Of a stretch of 64,000 bases of DNA, positions 57,302 to 64,000 are shown in pieces (the stretch's first letter is position 1; the number at the start of each line of letters is the position of its first letter). The stretch spans positions 275,680 through 339,679 of the forward strand of contig CABMJJ010000009.1 in assembly GCA_902386555.1 (NCBI GenBank), given 5' to 3'. The stretch comes from Candidatus Bilamarchaeum dharawalense. Its GTDB lineage: Archaea > Micrarchaeota > Micrarchaeia > Anstonellales > Bilamarchaeaceae. The notes under the pieces were generated by a model that was given only the letters and a program-made list of their open reading frames with translations, did no database searches and was not told the origin of the DNA. The translations under genes and the position numbers were made by a program.

Positions 57302-57904
57302 ATGGCAGACCAGGTGTTATTACCAAAAAAAGGCGGAGGCGTTCTTGACCTTACAAAACCTATAGTTCCATCAAAAGAAATGATGATTAGATGGGCTAAG
57401 GAGTATTTAGAAGATCCAAAATGGGATCTGGATGTAAAGAGAAATTCAATCACAATACTGGCAGAGAATGGGGAAAGAGAATACCTAATTCAATGGGCAA
57501 AGAGATACTTAGAAAGTACTGGAAAGAATCATAGTCTAGACAGGGACGCTGTTGGGGTATTGATAGACTATAAAGAAATGAAATATTTGAAAACGTTACA
57601 AGGATGGTTTGAAAAAGACCTGGAGTCCATGAAAAAAGAGCTGGGTGCACTTGAAAAGCAACGATTGGGCCTTAGCTTGAATCTTGGCGCACAGGCCTAT
57701 GTGAAGATGAGAGAGTTTATGTCAGATGAAGAATGGGAACGCCTGCCTAAAAAAGAACAACTCAGACTTTCGGCAGAGGCCTATGCCAAATATGTTGGAC
57801 CGATCATGACCAAGGTCGAGGATGCAATAAAAAAACTAGAAAGACAGATATCAGAAATGGAAACGCTATTGGATGATATACGAAGAGGATTGCAAAAAGA
57901 ATAG
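57302..57904 (+). CDS. Hypothetical protein, paralogue of 56776..57294
   Basis: DLTKPIVPSKEMMIRWAKEYLEDPK...; KYVGPIMTKVEDAIKKLERQI. Confidence 0.6.
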   Translation: MADQVLLPKKGGGVLDLTKPIVPSKEMMIRWAKEYLEDPKWDLDVKRNSITILAENGEREYLIQWAKRYLESTGKNHSLDRDAVGVLIDYKEMKYLKTLQGWFEKDLESMKKELGALEKQRLGLSLNLGAQAYVKMREFMSDEEWERLPKKEQLRLSAEAYAKYVGPIMTKVEDAIKKLERQISEMETLLDDIRRGLQKE

Positions 57905-57944
57905 ATTCTGGAATCATTAAAAACTGTGCATGAGATAGATAATT

Positions 57945-58313
57945 ATGGGCGCACCTGTCAGGAAAGAAAAACCAACTGAGGAATTAACAACCGCAGAAAG
58001 AATTGTGGCTTTTGTGGTTAAGGAGGCTACATTCCTTGCAAAAAATCCTGAGAAAATACTTAAAACTAGAGACGGGGCAACTCCCAACACATTAAGAGAG
58101 TTTGAAGATAAAAGAGAAATGGCCCAGGTAACCCCACATAAAAAAATATTGGCAGAAAAACGCGAGGAAGCAGCGGCCATTGCAGTGATGGATCCTGATT
58201 TGAGAAAATCACTGAGAAAAGACGGTATTGTGGGTGCCGAAACACTTGCTGGATTACTTAATGAAAATGTAGACGGAAAGAGATTCAGATATAAAGATTG
58301 GGTCGAGGCGTGA
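57945..58313 (+). CDS. Hypothetical protein
   Basis: 122-aa ORF, co-directional. Confidence 0.5.
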   Translation: MGAPVRKEKPTEELTTAERIVAFVVKEATFLAKNPEKILKTRDGATPNTLREFEDKREMAQVTPHKKILAEKREEAAAIAVMDPDLRKSLRKDGIVGAETLAGLLNENVDGKRFRYKDWVEA

Positions 58314-58317
58314 GGAT

Positions 58318-58665
58318 ATGGTTGCTTTAGACATTATCGATGAAGAGAACAAAGCGAAGATAGTTACCATGTGGAAGAATATGAGTGAGACCGACAAGGC
58401 ACATTTCATAAACCAAGTAGCTTTGGCCCTAAGCATTTGGGGAAGTGATGAAAAGGGCAAAAAATTAGTGGTAGAGGTTCTCAGATTTTTATCTAATAAC
58501 GGTACCAGCACCCTTGCTGACTTTGGTTTGTATATCGAAAAGGTATGTGAAGTAAAAGATGCTGCAGGTTTGACTGATAAGATAAGAAGGGCAGCAAAAA
58601 TTATAGAGAGTTATCGAATAAAAAACGCTCTTTCTTCAGAACCGCATAGAGATCTTGATATTTAA
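58318..58665 (+). CDS. Hypothetical protein
   Basis: 115-aa ORF, co-directional, directly before pus10. Confidence 0.5.
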   Translation: MVALDIIDEENKAKIVTMWKNMSETDKAHFINQVALALSIWGSDEKGKKLVVEVLRFLSNNGTSTLADFGLYIEKVCEVKDAAGLTDKIRRAAKIIESYRIKNALSSEPHRDLDI

Positions 58666-58677
58666 TTAGGAGATTTT

Positions 58678-59793
58678 ATGGAACTGTGCCAAATATGCAA
58701 TAACGCCAATGGTTCGACTTTTGCACTGGGTAAATGCCATATTTGCGATGGAAAGGTAATGGAAACAGCGAAGATGGTTGAAAAAGCAGTGCAACTGATT
58801 CCAAAGGATGCTGTCAGTTTTTCCATTTCCACTACAATTCCCAAGGATTGGCAGATTAGAGAAGAAAAAATCTGGGACATTCAAACAAAAAAAGCCGAGA
58901 GCATCAAAAATATCCTGAATAGAACCGTAGTTGCTGCAGTGAAAAAAACAACAGCGCTGAGATATGCTTCAGACGGAGATTGCAGACTTGTTTTTGACTA
59001 TGGCACTGGACAGGTATCCATTCAGAAAAATGATTTGTTTATTTTTGGGAGATATAAAAAAATCAGTTCCGGACTTTCCCAAAGCCGGTGGAAATGTTCG
59101 CAGTGTGAGGGAAAAGGATGTGGACAGTGTGCAGGTAAAGGGAAATACTACGAGTCAGTAGAAGAAAGGATTGGCGAACCAATAAAAACAGCAACCGAAG
59201 CCAGAGAGTATGTTATGCATGCTTCTGGTAGAGAGGATGTGGATGCAACAAATAGTGCAGGGCGTGCTTTTGTAGTTGAAGTGAAAGAACCGAATAAAAG
59301 AAGAATGAATTTAGAAGAGATCACCAAGGAGATAGGTAAAACCGGAGAAGTGGAAGTTGTTGATTTAAAGGTCGTAGACCGGGGTTTTGTTGAAATAGTC
59401 ACCGAATCGCATTTTGATAAAAGCTATCAAGCTGATGTTGAATTTGGAAGAGAATTAACTGGTGAAGATGGTAAAAAGATTGAGAGCCTGATTGGTAAGA
59501 CTCTTCTTCAACAGACACCAACCAGAGTGGCACACAGAAGAGCGAACCTGGTTCGCCACAGAAAAATTAAAACCATCGAAATAACAAATATCAGAAAAAA
59601 TTATGCTACGATTATCGTTAAGGCCGAAGCAGGGACCTATATAAAAGAACTTATTTCAGGTGACAACGGCAGAACCAAACCAAGTATTGCAGAACTGCTG
59701 GGTACCAGTGCGGTTTGTAAAAAACTAGAGGTAACAAAAATAGAGGACGAATTTTTGGATTTTATCTTAAAAGGTGATAAACGAGATGGATAG
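58678..59793 (+). CDS. pus10: tRNA pseudouridine(54/55) synthase Pus10
   Basis: N-terminal CxxC zinc pairs, RVAHRRANLVRHRKIKTIEI, AEAGTYIKELISGDNGRTKPSIAELLG. Confidence 0.9.
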   Translation: MELCQICNNANGSTFALGKCHICDGKVMETAKMVEKAVQLIPKDAVSFSISTTIPKDWQIREEKIWDIQTKKAESIKNILNRTVVAAVKKTTALRYASDGDCRLVFDYGTGQVSIQKNDLFIFGRYKKISSGLSQSRWKCSQCEGKGCGQCAGKGKYYESVEERIGEPIKTATEAREYVMHASGREDVDATNSAGRAFVVEVKEPNKRRMNLEEITKEIGKTGEVEVVDLKVVDRGFVEIVTESHFDKSYQADVEFGRELTGEDGKKIESLIGKTLLQQTPTRVAHRRANLVRHRKIKTIEITNIRKNYATIIVKAEAGTYIKELISGDNGRTKPSIAELLGTSAVCKKLEVTKIEDEFLDFILKGDKRDG

Positions 59794-60015
59794 TAAAAAA
59801 GCAATAGAAATAGTAGGAAGGTTACCTGAGATCAGAGAGTATAGAGATGAATACAAAAATACAACGTGATTACAAAATTTTATGCTAATTATAATGATAA
59901 AGAGAAAACCTGGCTAGTGGTCTGCCAACCAGAAAATTCAACAGCAGGACCCTATGAAGTAACATTAGACCAGAATGGAAAAGTTTTGAATAAAATAAGG
60001 CAAATCGAAGGCTAG
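59786..60015 (+). other. Frame-split small ORF pair (27 aa + 49 aa) overlapping the pus10 stop; not in ORF track
   Basis: MDSKKAIEIVGRLPEIREYRDEYKNTT* (59786-59869) and VITKFYANYNDKEKTWLVVCQPENSTAGPYEVTLDQNGKVLNKIRQIEG* (59866-60015). Confidence 0.5.
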
Positions 60016-60083
60016 ACTACCCGGGGATGTCGTAGAAAAAGGGTAAGAATGCTTAAAAACTGTTTGATAGAGATTATCGATTA

Positions 60084-60410
60084 GTGATTAAATTGGCTAA
60101 TGATCAGATGCAAAAAGGTCGAATGAGAAATGCCTGCGAAGTAGTTGTTAGAACAGCAAAAAAACCGTTTGCGATGTTAGAGATACGTGGCCTTTTGGAT
60201 AGAAATCGAATAGAAGAAGCACTCCAAGTCCAGGCTGCAGCCGGATTAAGTAACAACACCATGATTAGACAGATAGATGCAGCAGCGAGAAGGTCTCACC
60301 CCAACAACATAGGAGCAACACACCCCCTGTTCTCAGTGTACTTTCAAACAGACCAAAGGGTCAGATTACAAGGGTTTAAGGCTAGATTATCAGAAGAAAG
60401 ATGTGATTAG
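60084..60410 (+). CDS. Hypothetical protein
   Basis: 108-aa ORF. Confidence 0.4.
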   Translation: MIKLANDQMQKGRMRNACEVVVRTAKKPFAMLEIRGLLDRNRIEEALQVQAAAGLSNNTMIRQIDAAARRSHPNNIGATHPLFSVYFQTDQRVRLQGFKARLSEERCD

Positions 60411-61105
60411 TTTTTGTTTAGTCTTTTTTGTACAGCTTCACTTTTCAACTCCCTTAGAGCATCGTTGGCAATCCATTTTGCAGATTTTGAATCTTGTTTT
60501 AGAATTTTTTCTGCAACCTGAATTGCAGACCTGTTTAGATTCTTATTTCTCTTCCCTATTTGTCTTAAAGCCCAGTTAACTGCTTTTCTAACAAAATTAC
60601 GATCATCATAGGCATATTTTTCTATCAGAGGATAGCATGCCTCAAGCTTGCTGTCAGGGATTTTTTTGTCATGAACGGCCAGAACAGCCATCAATGCAAA
60701 CCCTGCACGCCTAACGAATTCCTCCTCACTGACAGTCCATTCTACTGCTTTTCTATAGGCAAATTCAGTTTTATCAAAAAGATTCATGCAAACCTGATCG
60801 CAAACATCCCAGGAATCAAAATCCTTTACCCAAAGATCCATTTGTTTTTCAGTAAGCAGTTTTGGATCTGCGATAAGTCCTGCTAGAATTCTAGCTTCAT
60901 GAATTTCAGAATCCCAAAGCTCCTGGGCAAGTTGATGATTTTTACCAAATTCCTTAGCTATTTTTCTGAGAACGGGTATGGAAACGCCGAGAGTATTGTT
61001 TGGACTGATGCCGAATCTGACCATTCCTTCCACATTCTTCGGATTGGCCATGGCCTTGAGTGTTTTTACAATCGAACTGGAATCAGAACTTCTGTTGGGC
61101 ACCAT
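60407..61105 (-). CDS. DNA alkylation repair (AlkD-like, HEAT) protein
   Basis: DSEIHEARILAGLIADP, WVKDFDSWDVCDQVC, FVRRAGFALMAVL, FVRKAVNWALRQIGKRN. Confidence 0.85.
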   Translation of the reverse strand: MVPNRSSDSSSIVKTLKAMANPKNVEGMVRFGISPNNTLGVSIPVLRKIAKEFGKNHQLAQELWDSEIHEARILAGLIADPKLLTEKQMDLWVKDFDSWDVCDQVCMNLFDKTEFAYRKAVEWTVSEEEFVRRAGFALMAVLAVHDKKIPDSKLEACYPLIEKYAYDDRNFVRKAVNWALRQIGKRNKNLNRSAIQVAEKILKQDSKSAKWIANDALRELKSEAVQKRLNKN

Positions 61106-61763
61106 ATTGCTTCATGTATCCTTGATATTTTTCAAATAGCTTATCTGTCACATAGACCTTTCCATCTATTGTTTTACCTTTTAGATGATTAAAAATGTTC
61201 GAGATATTTTCAATTGCATGAACTGGAACGCCAGTATCTTCGGTAAATTCAGCCAATGCACTTTCTTTCCTACCAATTTCCATTCGGTCTACGGCTATCA
61301 CAATACCGACCACTTCGGCACTTAATGTTTTTTCAAGCTTTTCAATTGCTTCGAATTTTGTACCGCCAGTGGTCATAACATCATCAACAATAACCACTCT
61401 CTGACCCCGGTCTAGGTTTTGGCTACCAACAAAAACACTGTTGGCATCTGCACCGTGAACTTTCTTCTCCTTTCGATCAAAAAGCCATTTTTTGTTAACG
61501 CCAGCACCATTAAGGGCGAGTGTAGTTGTAATGGCCAGGGGAATTGCCTTGTAGGCTGGACCAAAAACAACATCAAAATCACCCTTGAACGCTTCGCCTA
61601 TCTTGGTTGCATAGAATTTGCCCAAATCAGAGGTGACAGAACCGCTGTTCAAAACACCCATATCTATGAAATAGGGAGAAGAACGACCACTTTTCAGAAC
61701 AAATTCACCAAATCGGATGGCATTGTTTCTAGCTAAAAATTCGATAAATGAGGTATTCACCAT
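61083..61763 (-). CDS. pyrE: Orotate phosphoribosyltransferase
   Basis: FVLKSGRSSPYFIDMGVLNSG, VFGPAYKAIPLA, VVIVDDVMTTGGTKFEAIEKL. Confidence 0.9.
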   Translation of the reverse strand: MVNTSFIEFLARNNAIRFGEFVLKSGRSSPYFIDMGVLNSGSVTSDLGKFYATKIGEAFKGDFDVVFGPAYKAIPLAITTTLALNGAGVNKKWLFDRKEKKVHGADANSVFVGSQNLDRGQRVVIVDDVMTTGGTKFEAIEKLEKTLSAEVVGIVIAVDRMEIGRKESALAEFTEDTGVPVHAIENISNIFNHLKGKTIDGKVYVTDKLFEKYQGYMKQYGAQQKF

Positions 61764-61847
61764 ATCACCAAAACAGTTAGACAGGTAAACTATTTATTTT
61801 ATGTGCATTTAGGTAATGCCTTTAAGCATTGATGGGGAATCAAAATT

Positions 61848-62696
61848 ATGCAAAAACTGGGTGCTGCGAAAATATCCATGTTTGTAAACATTGGACTGCT
61901 TGCAAGTAAGATAGTTGTGGCATTTATTACTGGAAGTATAGGGTTGTATGCTGAAAGTGCTCATTCTTTTTTTGATCTTGTGGCCTCTGTTCTAGCCTAT
62001 CTGGGAATAAGAAAAGCGGAACAACCAGAAGATCATTCTCATCATTTTGGTCATGAAAAATTTGAAAACCTTTCTTCCTTGCTCCAGGCATTGCTCATAA
62101 CAGGTACTGCATTTGTAGTTCTGTTTGAAGCCTACCAAAAAATCTCTGGGCCTGGTGAAGTGGAGTTTTCCGAAGCAGGTATTATTTTGATGTTAATTTC
62201 CATACCAGTCACCTATTTCACATCGAGATATTTAGGAGATATTGCCAAAAAAGAAGGTAGTTCGGCATTGGAAGCTGATTCGGCTCATTTTACCACTGAT
62301 GTAATCAGTTCTGTAGCAGTATTACTAGGATTGATTTTAGTAAAATTGGGTTATGTATTCGGAGATCCTTTAGGTGCCATTGTTGTTGGATTGGTCATGC
62401 TTTACATCTCAATTGAACTTCTTCTCAAATCATTTTGGGTATTTATGGACTTCAGTCCTGAAAAGGACAAAATGGCAAAAATAGTCCATGTTTTAGACAG
62501 CGAAAAAGGAATAACAAGATACCATAAATTAAGAGCGAGAATCGCTGGGAGTAGGATTTTGGTGGATGTCCACATCCATGTACCTCACAAAACCAGTGTA
62601 GTTGATGGACATAAAATTGCACATGACATCGAAACAAGAATAATGCGTGAGGTTCCAGAGGTTAAGGAAGTCAGTGTGCATGTGGAACCGGATTAG
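61848..62696 (+). CDS. Cation diffusion facilitator family transporter
   Basis: SIGLYAESAHSFFDLVASVLAYLGIRKAEQPEDHSHHFGHEKFENLSSLLQ. Confidence 0.9.
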   Translation: MQKLGAAKISMFVNIGLLASKIVVAFITGSIGLYAESAHSFFDLVASVLAYLGIRKAEQPEDHSHHFGHEKFENLSSLLQALLITGTAFVVLFEAYQKISGPGEVEFSEAGIILMLISIPVTYFTSRYLGDIAKKEGSSALEADSAHFTTDVISSVAVLLGLILVKLGYVFGDPLGAIVVGLVMLYISIELLLKSFWVFMDFSPEKDKMAKIVHVLDSEKGITRYHKLRARIAGSRILVDVHIHVPHKTSVVDGHKIAHDIETRIMREVPEVKEVSVHVEPD

Positions 62697-63904
62697 ACTT
62701 TTCCTTTAAACACCCACAAGGTTCTGTCCTCTTCAGCACCAAGCTGGCGCTTGGCATCGTCTAGTTTTTTCTCTTCAGAACCACCAAGTTTTACGTAACT
62801 AATTCCTTCTTCAATAATGATTTTTGCAAAATACTGAATCTGATTGAAAACTGCAATTGCACTGAATCCTTCGCTTCTGGGTACTTGTTTAGGTCCATCC
62901 TTAATTTCAGGCAGATTTGGGATTAACTCGTTGGGATCAATCCTGAGCAAATTTTTGAGGATATGATCGCTGCTCCGTAGAGTAAATGGCGTGTAAAGTC
63001 CAACCATACCTGGTCCAATCTCCTCTCCAACAAATATTGAGATGGGAATGTTATTCAAATGTCCAACGTACGCTTTTACATCAGGTAATGAAAGAATCTG
63101 CGGGCTTACCACTCCCAGATGATCTTCTGCTACAGAACCAACCGGGTCAGTCAACTGTGCGAAATGGGCACATATTAGTCCTCGTCCAACTTCACTTGCA
63201 GCACCTGCATTGTCTCCGGTTATCTTTTCCATCCTAAACTCAAGTCCATTGCGTCTAAGAAAATTTTCAAATCTTTTGAAAGCCAACCGGGATTTGCGTC
63301 TATGCTCTTTGTCCACCGTACCACCCAGATCAAGCACCTCGAAAGTATCAAAATTTGGACGGATTACTCTTGAGAGATCAAGTGTAGAATGGAAATAGGT
63401 CTCGTCCTCCTGTGGAGCTCGTGGATTCCATTCATTGTTGTCTGTACCGACCAGGTTGAATCCTCTGAATACATAATCAGGATAATCCCTGACTCCAATA
63501 AAACGAACATAGACACCTTTACAGGGAATCGTAGAATCGGCCAGTATCTCTTCTGTGACATGTTGTATCACCGACCCAACTTGAATGCCCTTGGGAGCAA
63601 CAATCATCAGGTATCCATCTTCATCATAGGCTGTTCCTTCCTTTCTAAAATAGCCCATACTAAATATGCTTTGATCTCCAGAATAAATTAATCCGAATGG
63701 TGCTAGTTTGCTAGCACCACGAGGATTGAAACCATTGGCATAGAGTGCACATGCAACAGGACTGAATCCGAAGGATCCGTCCTGTAATTGTTTGAACAAT
63801 CTAAAGTGCTTTTCAGGTTCAAATATCTCCATACCACGAAATTTTCTCAGGAGTTTTTCTTCCACCCTTTCTCTTTTTGTTCCAGTTAACATGTGTTCTT
63901 TCAT
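62693..63904 (-). CDS. Hypothetical protein, possibly DUF2156/GNAT-like
   Basis: C-terminal FAKIIIEEGISYVKLGGSEEKKLDDAKRQLGA resembles the end of DUF2156-type acyltransferase domains. Confidence 0.35.
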   Translation of the reverse strand: MKEHMLTGTKRERVEEKLLRKFRGMEIFEPEKHFRLFKQLQDGSFGFSPVACALYANGFNPRGASKLAPFGLIYSGDQSIFSMGYFRKEGTAYDEDGYLMIVAPKGIQVGSVIQHVTEEILADSTIPCKGVYVRFIGVRDYPDYVFRGFNLVGTDNNEWNPRAPQEDETYFHSTLDLSRVIRPNFDTFEVLDLGGTVDKEHRRKSRLAFKRFENFLRRNGLEFRMEKITGDNAGAASEVGRGLICAHFAQLTDPVGSVAEDHLGVVSPQILSLPDVKAYVGHLNNIPISIFVGEEIGPGMVGLYTPFTLRSSDHILKNLLRIDPNELIPNLPEIKDGPKQVPRSEGFSAIAVFNQIQYFAKIIIEEGISYVKLGGSEEKKLDDAKRQLGAEEDRTLWVFKGKV

Positions 63905-64000
63905 GATCTTTTATGGAGCTTAGGACAGATATAATACTTTGAATTAGAATTTTGACAAAAGGATAATTATTATAAACTAAATTTAGCTATTGTAAACATA

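Noticed and set aside
1-64000. CRISPR array or cas genes
   Set aside because: No regularly spaced repeats of 24-37 bp with unique spacers and no recognisable Cas proteins were seen.

Overview
This 64 kb window is archaeal. Markers are thermosome, SRP54, family-B DNA polymerase, RpoK, NurA, NreA-like protein, Pus10, archaeal ATP-dependent DNA ligase and an RNase P RNA; a DPANN-type lineage is possible but not provable here. Positions ~19-64 kb are mostly ordinary housekeeping and hypothetical genes. The most unusual region is ~0.2-18.9 kb. It holds an island of ten ORFs encoding paralogous Cys-rich repeat proteins, amounting to seven N-type/C-type half-domain pairs: four fused in one ORF and three split into adjacent ORFs. 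The nine minus-strand ORFs are tightly overlapping and translationally coupled in appearance. Interleaved or flanking genes encode two PLP-dependent threonine/cysteine-synthase-like proteins (one with a TM segment and extra C-terminal domain), a HerA/VirD4-type ATPase, a radical-SAM-like protein and two bacterio-opsin-activator-type HTH regulators, one on each side. I know of no characterised system with this composition. The second notable signal is a set of short palindromic (hairpin) insertions at gene 3' ends (SRP54, thermosome, tRNA-Gly, a class-V aminotransferase, a Cys-rich gene). Several are flanked by direct repeats of the gene's own last nucleotides, and the SRP54 copy truncates the reading frame. 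A related GC-rich palindromic element appears inside the apparent P12 helix of the RNase P RNA gene. Two short coding features absent from the ORF track were found: rpoK, and a frame-split small ORF after pus10. All family assignments are from reading the translations; no database search was run.
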